Origin: Marilutibacter spongiae
GTDB lineage: Bacteria > Pseudomonadota > Gammaproteobacteria > Xanthomonadales > Xanthomonadaceae
DNA length: 64,000 bases
Assembly (NCBI RefSeq): GCF_014145325.1
Contig: NZ_JACHTF010000018.1
Coordinates: 1-64,000, forward strand
Direction: 5' to 3'
A model generated the notes under the pieces. That model did no database searches and was not told where the DNA came from. It was given only the letters and a program-made list of their open reading frames with translations. The translations under genes were made by a program, and so were the position numbers. Below, one piece after another: positions 27,306 through 35,602 of the stretch (position 1 is its first letter; the number at the start of each line of letters is the position of its first letter).

Positions 27306-27833
27306 ATGGCTGAAGAACTGAACAACGGCGCGGCCGCGCCGGCCGATGCCGCCACCGAGAACGGTCCGAGCTTCTCGATCGAGAAGATCTACGCCAAGGA
27401 CGTGTCCTTCGAAGCCCCCGGCACCCCCGGCGTGTTCAACGAACAGGCCCAGCCGCAGCTGCAGATGAACATGAACCAGGGCGTCCAGCGCCTCAACGAC
27501 AACGCCTACGAAGTGGTGCTGTCGCTGACCCTGACCTGCAAGGTCGAGGACAAGTCGATCTACCTCGCCGAGGTCAAGCAGGCGGGCGTGTTCGGCCTGT
27601 CGGGCTTCGACCCGCAGACCCTAGACGGCCTGCTGGGCAGCCATTGCCCGAGCATCCTGTATCCGTACGCGCGCCAGCTGGTCAGCGACCTGATCCAGGC
27701 CGGTGGCTTCCCGCCCTTCTACCTGCAGCCGATCAACTTCGACGCGCTGTACGCCGAAGGCCTGCGCCAGCGCCAGGCGCAGCAGGCGGCGGGCGACAGC
27801 CTCGCCAGCACCGACGCCGCGGGCAACGCCTGA
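27306..27833 (+). CDS. secB: Protein-export chaperone SecB
   Basis: A 175-residue acidic cytoplasmic chaperone that holds precursor proteins unfolded and passes them to SecA. Conserved stretches are [56 protein letters not shown] and [21 protein letters not shown], with [15 protein letters not shown] near the end. ATG 27306 is followed by an Ala-rich low-complexity leader common in this lineage. gpsA starts 20 bp after its stop, the classic secB-gpsA order. Confidence 0.96.
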   Translation: MAEELNNGAAAPADAATENGPSFSIEKIYAKDVSFEAPGTPGVFNEQAQPQLQMNMNQGVQRLNDNAYEVVLSLTLTCKVEDKSIYLAEVKQAGVFGLSGFDPQTLDGLLGSHCPSILYPYARQLVSDLIQAGGFPPFYLQPINFDALYAEGLRQRQAQQAAGDSLASTDAAGNA

Positions 27834-27853
27834 GCGACGGGCGCGCGCGCTGC

Positions 27854-28897
27854 ATGGCCGCCAGCAACGACGTGACCGGCGCCCGTTCGCCGGTCGCCGT
27901 CTTCGGCGCGGGGTCCTGGGGCACCGCCCTGGCGGCGCTCGCCGCCCGGCACGGGCATCCGACCGTGCTGTGGGGGCGCGATGCCGCGACCGCGGAGGCG
28001 ATCAACCAGCGCCACGAGAACGAGCGCTACCTGCCCGGCCATGCCCTGCCGGACAACCTGACGGGCACGACCGACATGGCCGAGGCCGTCAAGGGCGCCG
28101 GGATGCTGCTGGTCGTCGTGCCCTCCCATGCCTTCGCCGAGGTGGTGCGCGAACTCGCGCCGCTGCGACCGGAGGGCGTCGGGGTGGCGTGGGCGACCAA
28201 GGGCTTCGAGCCCGGCAGTGGACGCTTCCTGCACGAGGTGGCTGGCGAAGTCTTCGGCCCCGGCGTGCCCCTGGCCGTCGTGACCGGTCCATCCTTCGCC
28301 AAGGAAGTGGTGGCGGGGCTGCCGACCGCACTGACGGTGCATTCCGACGACGAAGCCTTCGCCCAGCAGGTCGCCGACACCCTGCACGGACCCGCCTTCC
28401 GGGCCTATACCGGCGGCGACATGCTCGGCGCCGAGCTCGGCGGTGCGATGAAGAACGTGCTCGCCGTCGCCACCGGCGTGGCCGATGGCATGGACCTGGG
28501 GCTCAATGCCCGCGCCGGCCTGATCACCCGCGGCCTCAACGAGATGCTGCGCCTCAACCACGCCATCGGCGGCAAGGCCGAGACGCTGATGGGCCTGGCG
28601 GGCCTGGGCGACCTGGCCCTGACCTGTACCGGCGATCTCTCGCGCAACCGTCGCCTCGGTCTCGCGCTGGGACGCGGGCAGAGCATCGAGGACGCCGTGC
28701 GCGAGATCGGCCAGGTGGTCGAATCCATCCAGACCGCCGACGAAGTCATGCGCCAGGCCGAGCGACACGGCATCGAACTGCCGATCTCGCAGGCGGTGCA
28801 GTCGGTGCTGCATGGCGACATCACGCCGGAAGAGGGCCTTCGCCTGCTGATGTCGCGCGAACAGAAGCCCGAGTACCCGCACGGTCTCTTCGACTGA
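27854..28897 (+). CDS. gpsA: NAD(P)H-dependent glycerol-3-phosphate dehydrogenase
   Basis: A 347-residue cytoplasmic enzyme that reduces dihydroxyacetone phosphate to sn-glycerol 3-phosphate for phospholipid synthesis. The Rossmann motif is [14 protein letters not shown], followed by [11 protein letters not shown], the catalytic Lys segment [15 protein letters not shown], and [12 protein letters not shown]. It ends at an intrinsic terminator with a run of seven T residues. Operon partner of secB. Confidence 0.96.
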   Translation: MAASNDVTGARSPVAVFGAGSWGTALAALAARHGHPTVLWGRDAATAEAINQRHENERYLPGHALPDNLTGTTDMAEAVKGAGMLLVVVPSHAFAEVVRELAPLRPEGVGVAWATKGFEPGSGRFLHEVAGEVFGPGVPLAVVTGPSFAKEVVAGLPTALTVHSDDEAFAQQVADTLHGPAFRAYTGGDMLGAELGGAMKNVLAVATGVADGMDLGLNARAGLITRGLNEMLRLNHAIGGKAETLMGLAGLGDLALTCTGDLSRNRRLGLALGRGQSIEDAVREIGQVVESIQTADEVMRQAERHGIELPISQAVQSVLHGDITPEEGLRLLMSREQKPEYPHGLFD

Positions 28898-28920
28898 GGC
28901 CGTCTTTGGCTGGACATGGA

Positions 28921-28949
28921 ACGGGCGCCTCGAGGGCGCCCGTTTTTTT
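28921..28949 (+). terminator. Intrinsic terminator of secB-gpsA
   Basis: ACGGGCGCC-TCGAG-GGCGCCCGT is a 9-bp stem followed by a run of seven T residues (28943-28949), 24 bp after the gpsA stop. This is the clearest Rho-independent terminator in the window. Confidence 0.9.
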
Positions 28950-28960
28950 GCATGTTCGCA

Positions 28961-29022
28961 TGGCGCGGCTCGTCCCGCGCGATGTGTCGGTCCGGTGCCG
29001 CCAGCCCGTCGCGCGGACGCAG
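28961..29022 (-). pseudogene. Decayed second copy of the 3' end of hemF
   Basis: This 62-bp stretch aligns, with two small gaps and scattered substitutions, to 29553-29616, which spans the real hemF stop. Read on the minus strand it gives LRPRDGLAAPD where true hemF ends [15 protein letters not shown]. The hemF tail is thus present twice, about 590 bp apart, flanking the repeat-filled interval. It carries no function; it marks a duplication or insertion event. Confidence 0.6.
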
Positions 29023-29166
29023 CCTCGTAGGGTGGGTAGAGCCGAAGGCGAAACCCACCGTCGCGAAGCTGCACGCACGACGCGCGATGGGTTTTGCTTC
29101 GCGCGACCCATCCTGCGAGGGGCATGGGATCGCGAGCCAACCGCAAAGGCGACTCGCCCCGTAGCC
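29020..29166. repeat. Interspersed repeat, copy 1 (147 bp)
   Basis: Identical over 147 bp to 29253-29399, with the copies 233 bp apart. Each holds two imperfect hairpins, GGTGGGT...ACCCACC and GATGGGT...ACCCATC, the layout of REP/BIME-like elements. The sequence resembles dispersed repeats in Xanthomonadaceae genomes; that comparison is from memory. No transposase is nearby. Confidence 0.85.
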
Positions 29167-29212
29167 CGGCTACGCGAAGCGCACCCACCGAGAGTTGGAA
29201 AGCAAGAGCTGG

Positions 29213-29232
29213 ATCCCAGCGTTCGCTGGGAT
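29213..29232. repeat. Short palindromic repeat between the two long copies
   Basis: ATCCCAGC-GTTC-GCTGGGAT is a perfect 8-bp stem with a 4-nt loop, in the context CTGG...GACGG. It resembles another widespread short bacterial repeat with the same ATCCC/GGGAT ends. It lies in the 86-bp spacer between the two 147-bp copies. Confidence 0.7.
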
Positions 29233-29252
29233 GACGGCGCAGGATTGGTACC

Positions 29253-29399
29253 CAGCCTCGTAGGGTGGGTAGAGCCGAAGGCGAAACCCACCGTCGCGAA
29301 GCTGCACGCACGACGCGCGATGGGTTTTGCTTCGCGCGACCCATCCTGCGAGGGGCATGGGATCGCGAGCCAACCGCAAAGGCGACTCGCCCCGTAGCC
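29253..29399. repeat. Interspersed repeat, copy 2 (147 bp)
   Basis: Identical to copy 1 at 29020-29166. After position 29399 the two copies diverge quickly but share a degenerate tail (GGCTAAGCGAAGGGCACCC versus GGCTACGCGAAGCGCACCC), so the original unit was probably somewhat longer. The rest of the 683-bp gene-free interval (29420-29552) holds nothing recognisable. Confidence 0.85.
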
Positions 29400-29580
29400 G
29401 GCTAAGCGAAGGGCACCCGGGGCCCCAGCGTGAGGGGCGCCTACCGTGCAACAAGCCAAGCGCCCTGCGCCCAGCCCTGTGCCGACCCGGTGCCCCGGGC
29501 GACCGTGCGCCATGCTTGCCTCAGCGGGAGAACCGCCGTTTCCTGCGTGGCGTGGCGTGGCCCGTCCCGCGCGCGATGCC

Positions 29581-30504
<924 letters not shown>

Positions 30505-30654
30505 CTACGAAGCGCCGGCGATGCGGTCTTGATCGGCGTCAATCCACGACCGCGCGGGATACTGCACGACTTCGGGGCAGGCCGTGTTTCGCGCTACTGT
30601 AGGCGTGCCCGTCGCAGTGGACGCAGGCGCCCTACGCCACATAAGGACATGGAC

Positions 30655-30900
30655 ATGAGCACGCCCCCCAGCCACCTTGAAATCGCCCTGGCCTCGATCC
30701 GCGTGTTCGCCGACGATGGCCAGCTCGACGTCGCCGAGCTCGAGGGTCTGCTCGACCTCGCCCTGCGCGATCGCCTGGTCGATGCGGACGAGCGCCGCGT
30801 GCTGGCGAACGTCTTCGCCCAGGCCGAGAAGGGCGCAGTGTCGCCGGCGCTGGCCACGCGGATCGCCGAGGCCCGGCGCAAACACGCCATCCCGGCCTGA
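30655..30900 (+). CDS. TerB-like / EF-hand-like small acidic protein (81 aa)
   Basis: An 81-residue cytoplasmic, all-helical acidic protein. Two Asp/Glu-rich turns, DDGQLDVAELEGLL and DRLVDADERRVL, resemble TerB-type or EF-hand-like metal-binding loops. AAGGA (30643-30647) places the start at ATG 30655 rather than the ATG two codons earlier. It lies directly upstream of the YjfI-PspA-flotillin operon on the same strand, separated by 148 bp that carry that operon's own promoter. The N-terminus of the phospholipase-D-fold protein that closes the operon has the same D-x-DE-x3-L pattern, so the two probably belong to one system. No function is established. Confidence 0.7.
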   Translation: MSTPPSHLEIALASIRVFADDGQLDVAELEGLLDLALRDRLVDADERRVLANVFAQAEKGAVSPALATRIAEARRKHAIPA

Positions 30901-30975
30901 TCGCCCCCTCCCTGTCGCCCTGCCGTCCCAACGCGCCGCACGCGCTCGCAGCGTGGGGGAGGCGCAATTCCGCGC

Positions 30976-30985
30976 TTACATGTAA
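30976..30985. promoter_or_regulatory. Palindrome 1 of the yjfI operator array
   Basis: TTACATGTAA is a perfect 10-bp palindrome, a variant of the two TCACATGTGA sites that follow. The starts of the three sites are 30976, 30999 and 31022, exactly 23 bp apart. Confidence 0.65.
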
Positions 30986-30998
30986 CGTTCCCCGAAAG

Positions 30999-31008
30999 TC
31001 ACATGTGA
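30999..31008. promoter_or_regulatory. Palindrome 2 of the yjfI operator array
   Basis: TCACATGTGA, a perfect palindrome just upstream of the -35 element and identical to palindrome 3. Confidence 0.75.
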
Positions 31009-31012
31009 TGTA

Positions 31013-31041
31013 TTGACACTGTCACATGTGATGCGTATGGT
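31013..31041 (+). promoter_or_regulatory. Sigma70-type promoter of the yjfI-pspA-flotillin operon
   Basis: TTGACA (31013-31018), a 17-bp spacer, and TATGGT (31036-31041). The -35 is a perfect consensus and the spacing is optimal. Predicted transcription starts near 31048, almost at the first reasonable ATG of yjfI (31049), so the long form would be leaderless. Palindrome 3 occupies the spacer, a position suited to repression. Confidence 0.7.
31022..31031. promoter_or_regulatory. Palindrome 3 of the yjfI operator array, inside the promoter spacer
   Basis: TCACATGTGA, identical to palindrome 2 and located between the -35 and -10 elements. Confidence 0.75.
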
Positions 31042-31048
31042 CGATCCC

Positions 31049-31663
31049 ATGGAACGAAAAACCTCCGCTTACTACCAGCGACGGCACCGCGAGCGACTGC
31101 GCGAGATGGGGCTGGTGAAGAAGGAGCTTTGGATCCTGCCCGAGTTCGCCGAAGAGCTTGCGGCAGTGGAACGACGCATGCGCCAGCCCCGTGGCTCGGT
31201 GCCTACCCAGAAGGAGATTGGTATGAACGAGCCCAAGGTCTGGACTGCCGCCGCGCTGCACGAGGCGCTGGCGGCCACCGACGCGGTGCGCACCGGCGCG
31301 GTATCGGTGGAGCTGCTGGACGGCGCCGAGCCGAGCCTGCATGTGGTCATGCACGACTACGGCGACCTGCCGGTTTTCCTGGCGGTGGTCGGCGAGCAGA
31401 TCATCGTCGAGGCGCTGATGTGGCCGGTATCGCAGGTCAAGGACGCGGTGGCCTTCAACGAAGAAGTGCTTCGCACCCACAAACTGTTCCCGCTGTCGAC
31501 GATCGGCATCGAGGTGATCGACGGCGACCCGGTCTACATCATGTTCGGCGCGCTCGACGCGAGTTCCTCGCTGTCCAACGTGGTGTTCGAGATCGACACC
31601 CTGGCCGACAACGTCATTTCGGTCACCGAAGCCTTCGAATCCCGCCTGCGCGACGCGGCCTGA
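31049..31663 (+). CDS. yjfI: YjfI (DUF2170) family protein with N-terminal DNA-binding-like extension
   Basis: 204 residues from ATG 31049. The C-terminal 146 residues match the YjfI/DUF2170 family in length and pattern (VSVELLDGAEPSLHVVMHDY, VVGEQIIVEALMWPVSQV, HKLFPLSTIGIEVIDG). The first 58 residues (MERKTSAYYQRRHRERLREM, then GLVKKELWILPEFAEELA) are strongly basic, then strand-helix, like ribbon-helix-helix regulators. A near-perfect ribosome site AAGGAG (31211-31216) lies 6 bases before an in-frame ATG at 31223 (MNEPKVWTAAALHEAL), which would give a separate 146-residue classical YjfI. One frame may therefore encode a long form able to bind the upstream palindromes and a short form. YjfI partners PspA-like YjfJ in enterobacteria. 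Confidence 0.85.
   Translation: MERKTSAYYQRRHRERLREMGLVKKELWILPEFAEELAAVERRMRQPRGSVPTQKEIGMNEPKVWTAAALHEALAATDAVRTGAVSVELLDGAEPSLHVVMHDYGDLPVFLAVVGEQIIVEALMWPVSQVKDAVAFNEEVLRTHKLFPLSTIGIEVIDGDPVYIMFGALDASSSLSNVVFEIDTLADNVISVTEAFESRLRDAA
31211..31225 (+). promoter_or_regulatory. Internal ribosome binding site and start codon within yjfI
   Basis: AAGGAG-N6-ATG inside the yjfI frame. The ATG at 31223 coincides with the usual family N-terminus. This is the best ribosome site in the gene; the upstream ATG 31049 has none. Confidence 0.6.
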
Positions 31664-31699
31664 GCCGCCGCCGTCCACGCATAGCCACGGAGAGACACC

Positions 31700-32392
31700 A
31701 TGAATATCTGGAGCAAGTTGCTGACCGCGCTGCGCGGCGGGGCCAACGAGGTCGGCGAGTCGATCGTCGACGGACAGGCGCTGCGCATCCTCGACCAGGA
31801 AATCCGCGACTCCGACGCCGAACTGCGGCGATCCAAGGAAGCCCTCGCCGGGATCATGGCCAGGCTCAAGCTGTCCGAGGCCAGCCTGGCGAAGTCGAAC
31901 GACAAGATCGCCGAGTACGAGGCCTACGCGATCAAGGCGCTTGAGTCCGGCGACGAAGCGCTGGCCCGCGAGGTCGCCGGCAAGATCGCGGTGCTCGAGG
32001 GCACCCGCGATGCCGAACGGGATCAAGTGGCGCAGTTCAGCGCCAGCGTCGCCGACCTGCGCAAGGCCATCACCCAGGCCGAAAGCAACATCCGCCGGCT
32101 CAAGCAGCAGGTCGACACGGTCAAGGCCACCGAAAGCGTGCAGCGTGCGCAGGCCACCGTCGCGCACCGCTACAGCGGCTCGCAGTCCAAGCTGCAGACC
32201 GCGGTCGATTCGCTCGAGCGGATCAAGCTCAAGCAGGCCGAGCGGGGCGCGCGCATGGAGGCGGCGGCGGAACTGGCGCGCGACGAAGGCCAGGACGGCG
32301 TGGACGTGAAGCTGAAGGAAGCCGGCATCATCGCCGACGACGCCAGCGCGGAGTCGGTGCTCGACCGGCTGAAGAAGCAGGCGGGCAGCTGA
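31700..32392 (+). CDS. pspA: PspA/IM30 family protein (YjfJ-type)
   Basis: A 230-residue, almost fully helical protein of the PspA/Vipp1/ESCRT-III superfamily, which assembles on and protects the inner membrane. It opens MNIWSKLLTALRGGANEVGE, an amphipathic membrane-binding helix, followed by long coiled-coil helices (residues about 25-150, with DQEIRDSDAELRRSKEALAG and RDAERDQVAQFSASVADLRK) and a shorter C-terminal helix pair. A GGAG site precedes ATG 31700 and the gene follows yjfI by 36 bp. No PspF or PspBC is nearby, so control must differ from the classical psp operon; the palindromic array before yjfI is the likely regulator target. Confidence 0.92.
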   Translation: MNIWSKLLTALRGGANEVGESIVDGQALRILDQEIRDSDAELRRSKEALAGIMARLKLSEASLAKSNDKIAEYEAYAIKALESGDEALAREVAGKIAVLEGTRDAERDQVAQFSASVADLRKAITQAESNIRRLKQQVDTVKATESVQRAQATVAHRYSGSQSKLQTAVDSLERIKLKQAERGARMEAAAELARDEGQDGVDVKLKEAGIIADDASAESVLDRLKKQAGS

Positions 32393-32536
32393 TCCCCGCG
32401 CCGGCGCCCCGACGGGGTCGCCGCGCGAACGCAAGTGGCGGCACGGATTCCGCCATCAAGCCCGGGCACGGATGCCCGGCGACCCGACGGCGCGATCGCC
32501 CCGGGTTCCACCGCAGAGGCGGCAGGGGAGGGGCCG

Positions 32537-33187
32537 ATGGACGTATTCCTGCAGATGGTTGTGTCGTATCCGACCGTGGTCTACACGGTACTGCTGGCGG
32601 TATGCCTGCTGTACTGGCTGGTCGCGATGCTGGGGCTGGTCGACCTGGAGCTGTTCGACGGCTGGCTGGAGACCGATGCCAGCGACGCCGTGGAAGCGGT
32701 CGACGGCGGTGGCGTGGCGGGCATCCTTTCGAAGTTCGGCCTGGCCGGCCTGCCGCTGATGATCGTGCTGACCGTGCTGGTCATGACCGCCTGGATCGCG
32801 AGCTACTTCGCCGACTACCTGCTGCTGCGGCACCTGCCCGGCGGGCTGGTGCGCTTCGTGCTCGGCACCGGCGTCGTCGTCGGCAGCTTCGTCGCCGCGG
32901 TGCCGGTCGCCGGCCTGCTCCTGCGCCCCGTGCGCCTGGTCTACGACAAGCTGCGCCCCGAGCCCCCGCGTTCGCTGCTGGGCATGGTCGGCACGGTTCG
33001 CAGTCCGCGCGTGGATGCCCTGCAGGGCATCGCGGCGGTGGAGGATGGCGGCGCCGGGCTGGTCCTGCAGGTCCGGAACGAATCGGCCGCGGGCTTCGCG
33101 CGCGGCGATCGCGTGGTGCTGATCGAATACCTGGAAGCGCAGAACGCCTACCGGGTGATCGGCGAGGACGAATTCAGGGGGCCTTGA
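32537..33187 (+). CDS. YqiJ-type OB-fold membrane protein
   Basis: A 216-residue inner-membrane protein with about three to four helices (VVYTVLLAVCLLYWLVAML, LPLMIVLTVLVMTAWIASYF, FVLGTGVVVGSFVAAVPVAG) followed by a C-terminal OB-fold (about 148-213, GMVGTVRSPRVDALQGIAAV through YRVIGEDEF). This is the layout of E. coli YqiJ, NfeD-like proteins that partner flotillins. It lies upstream of a YqiK-type flotillin, as in E. coli yqiJK. The start at 32537 follows GGGGAGGGG. A 144-bp gap separates it from pspA, with no obvious terminator. Confidence 0.85.
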   Translation: MDVFLQMVVSYPTVVYTVLLAVCLLYWLVAMLGLVDLELFDGWLETDASDAVEAVDGGGVAGILSKFGLAGLPLMIVLTVLVMTAWIASYFADYLLLRHLPGGLVRFVLGTGVVVGSFVAAVPVAGLLLRPVRLVYDKLRPEPPRSLLGMVGTVRSPRVDALQGIAAVEDGGAGLVLQVRNESAAGFARGDRVVLIEYLEAQNAYRVIGEDEFRGP

Positions 33188-33220
33188 GCGTCCCGCTGGC
33201 AACGACATGGAGAACACGAA

Positions 33221-33379
33221 ATGCCGATCCACATGATCATCACGCTGGCATATGCCGGGGTCGTATTCGGCGTCCTCGGCTACGGACTCTGGCTGGCCAC
33301 GCGCCTGGTGGACGCGCAGCGCCGCACGGCCGATGCGCTGGTCGCCATCGCGGCACGCCTGGACGCACGCGGCACCTGA
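33221..33379 (+). CDS. 52-residue single-helix membrane protein in the flotillin operon
   Basis: Encodes MPIHMIITLAYAGVVFGVLG followed by YGLWLATRLVDAQRRTADAL and a charged C-terminus: one membrane helix (about 5-27) and a short amphipathic helix. It fits tightly between the OB-fold gene (33 bp upstream) and the flotillin gene (82 bp downstream) on the same strand, with GC-rich, GC-ending codons like its neighbours. No family is recognised. It may be a small subunit that tethers or tunes the flotillin/OB-fold complex; that is inference. Confidence 0.65.
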   Translation: MPIHMIITLAYAGVVFGVLGYGLWLATRLVDAQRRTADALVAIAARLDARGT

Positions 33380-33461
33380 TCCAGCGCCAGGATCCTGGAC
33401 ACACACGGGCCCGGCCGACCTCGCGCCGCGGTCCCACCCACGCAGAAAGGGAGATGGGGTA

Positions 33462-35459
33462 ATGACACTCGAGATGGAACAGGTACTGCCCGTGCTGGTG
33501 ATCATCGGCACCGTGGTGGCGATGCTGCTGGGCCTGGTCGGCCTGGTCAAGGCGTTCTACGTCAAGGTGCCGCAGGGCACCGCGCTGATCGTCAACGACC
33601 TGTCGGCCACGCCGAAGGTGCACTTCACCGGCGCCATGGTGCTGCCGGTGATCTACAAGCAGGAGTTCATGAAGATCTCCCTGATCACGCTGGAAGTCGA
33701 CCGGCGCGGCAAGGACGGGCTGATCTGCCATGACAACATGCGCGCCGACATCACCGTCGCCTTCTACCTGCGCGTCAACGAGACCCAGCAGGACGTGCTG
33801 AAGGTCGCCAAGGCAATCGGCGTGGACCGCGCCTCCGACCGCGCCGCGGTGAACGAGCTTTTCAACGCCAAGTTCTCCGAGGCCCTGAAGACCGTCGGCA
33901 AGAAGATCGAGTTCGTGAACCTGTTCGAGAACCGGCAGGAGTTCCGCGACCGCATCATCGAGGTGATCGGCAACGACCTCAACGGCTACGTGCTCGAGGA
34001 CGTGGCGATCGACTACCTGGAGCAGACCCCCAAGGGCTCGCTCGATCCGAGCAACATCCTCGACGCCGAGGGCATCCGCAAGATCACCGAGCTGACGGCC
34101 CGCCAGAACGTCATCACCAACGAGCTTTCGCGCAACGAAGAGCTGGCGATCACCAAGAAGAACGTCGAGACGCGCGAGGCCATGCTGGCGCTGGAGCGCC
34201 AGCAGGCCGATGCCGAGGCGCGCCAGAAGCGCGAGATCGAGACCATCAAGGCGCGCGAGGAAGCCGAGACCCTGAAGGTGCAGGAAGAAGAGCGCCTGAA
34301 GGCCGAGCAGGCCCGCATCGCCGTGCAGGAACAGCTCGACATCCGCGACGAGAACCGCCTGCGCGAGGTCGAGGTGGCCCAGCAGAACCGCCAGCGCGCG
34401 GTCGTGATCGAGGTCGAGAAGGTCACCCGCGCCAAGGAGCTCGAGATCGTCTCGCGCGAACGCGAGGTCGAGCTGCAGCGGATCGAGAAGGAAAAGGCCC
34501 TGGAGGAACAGCGCAAGGAGATCGCCAACGTCATCCGCGAGCGCGTCGCCGTCGAGAAGACCGTCGCCCAGGAAGAAGAGCGGATCAAGGAAGTGCGCGA
34601 AGTCTCCGAGGCCGACCGTCAGAAGCAGGTGGTCATCCTCGAAGCGCAGGCGCGCGCCGAGCAGGACCTGGTGCGCCAGGTCAAGCAGGCCGAGGCCGAC
34701 GAGACCGCGTCCCGACACAAGGCGGTCGAGGTCACGGTGCTGGCCCAGGCCGAGCTGGAGGCCGCGGCCAAGCAGTCCGAGGCCAAGAAGAAGATGGCCG
34801 AGGGCATCGAGGCCGAGCGCGCGGCGCCCGGCCTGGCCGACGCACGAGTCCGGGAAGTCACCGCAGCGGCCCTGGAGAAGGAGGGCCTGGCCGAAGCCAA
34901 GGTCATCGCCGAGAAGCTGACCGCCGAGGCGCGTGGCGACCGCGAGAAGGGCCTGACCGAGGCCAAGGTGCTGGAGGAGAAGCTGGGTGCGCAGGCGCGC
35001 GGCGAGCAGTCGCTGGGCGAAGCCAAGGCCAAGGCGACCCGCGACGTGGGCCTGTCGGAAGCCGAAGTGCTGTTGACCAAGCTCAAGTCCGAGGCCGAGG
35101 GCCTGGAAGAGAAGTTCGCTTCGCTGGACGCCCTGTCGGACAACGCGCGCGGCCACGAAGAGTTCCGCATGCAGCTGGAGAAGAACTTCGAGCAGGCCAT
35201 CGCAGGCATCGAGGCCAACAAGGACATCGCCCGCGAACAGGCCGACGTCCTGGCCACGGCGCTGGGCAAGGCCAACATCGACATCGTCGGCGGCGAGGGC
35301 GAGTTCTTCAACTCCTTCGCCAAGGCACTGTCGGTCGGCAAGGCGATCGAGGGCGTGGCGGGCAAGAGCCCCATCGTGCAGGACGTGCTCGAGCGCCTCA
35401 TGTCCCGCGGCAAGGGCGAGGGCCCGGCCGCGAAGGACGAGCGTCCGCTCGATTCGTGA
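33462..35459 (+). CDS. YqiK-type flotillin (long SPFH protein)
   Basis: A 665-residue membrane scaffold. It has an N-terminal helix (about 8-30), an SPFH/band-7 domain (about 31-215, AFYVKVPQGTALIVNDLSAT through VLEDVAIDYLEQTPKGSLDP) and a very long Glu/Arg/Ala-rich coiled coil (about 220-560), then a conserved end (GGEGEFFNSFAKALSVGKAI). At 665 residues it is longer than E. coli YqiK (553), the extra length lying in the coiled coil. The start ATG 33462 follows an AAAGGGAG-like site. Flotillins form membrane cages or domains; here the partners are PspA, an OB-fold NfeD-like protein and a large AAA ATPase. Confidence 0.9.
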   Translation: MTLEMEQVLPVLVIIGTVVAMLLGLVGLVKAFYVKVPQGTALIVNDLSATPKVHFTGAMVLPVIYKQEFMKISLITLEVDRRGKDGLICHDNMRADITVAFYLRVNETQQDVLKVAKAIGVDRASDRAAVNELFNAKFSEALKTVGKKIEFVNLFENRQEFRDRIIEVIGNDLNGYVLEDVAIDYLEQTPKGSLDPSNILDAEGIRKITELTARQNVITNELSRNEELAITKKNVETREAMLALERQQADAEARQKREIETIKAREEAETLKVQEEERLKAEQARIAVQEQLDIRDENRLREVEVAQQNRQRAVVIEVEKVTRAKELEIVSREREVELQRIEKEKALEEQRKEIANVIRERVAVEKTVAQEEERIKEVREVSEADRQKQVVILEAQARAEQDLVRQVKQAEADETASRHKAVEVTVLAQAELEAAAKQSEAKKKMAEGIEAERAAPGLADARVREVTAAALEKEGLAEAKVIAEKLTAEARGDREKGLTEAKVLEEKLGAQARGEQSLGEAKAKATRDVGLSEAEVLLTKLKSEAEGLEEKFASLDALSDNARGHEEFRMQLEKNFEQAIAGIEANKDIAREQADVLATALGKANIDIVGGEGEFFNSFAKALSVGKAIEGVAGKSPIVQDVLERLMSRGKGEGPAAKDERPLDS

Positions 35460-35602
35460 TCGCGCCGACCCGGCCGCGGCGAGGGCCGCGGCCGGGACAC
35501 GTGGACTGACGCGGCCCACCCGGCGGATGCCGGGCGGTGGTCGCCCGGGCGACGGCATCGTCGCCAGTACAGCCCCCGGTCGGGGGGACAGGAAGGAGCA
35601 AC

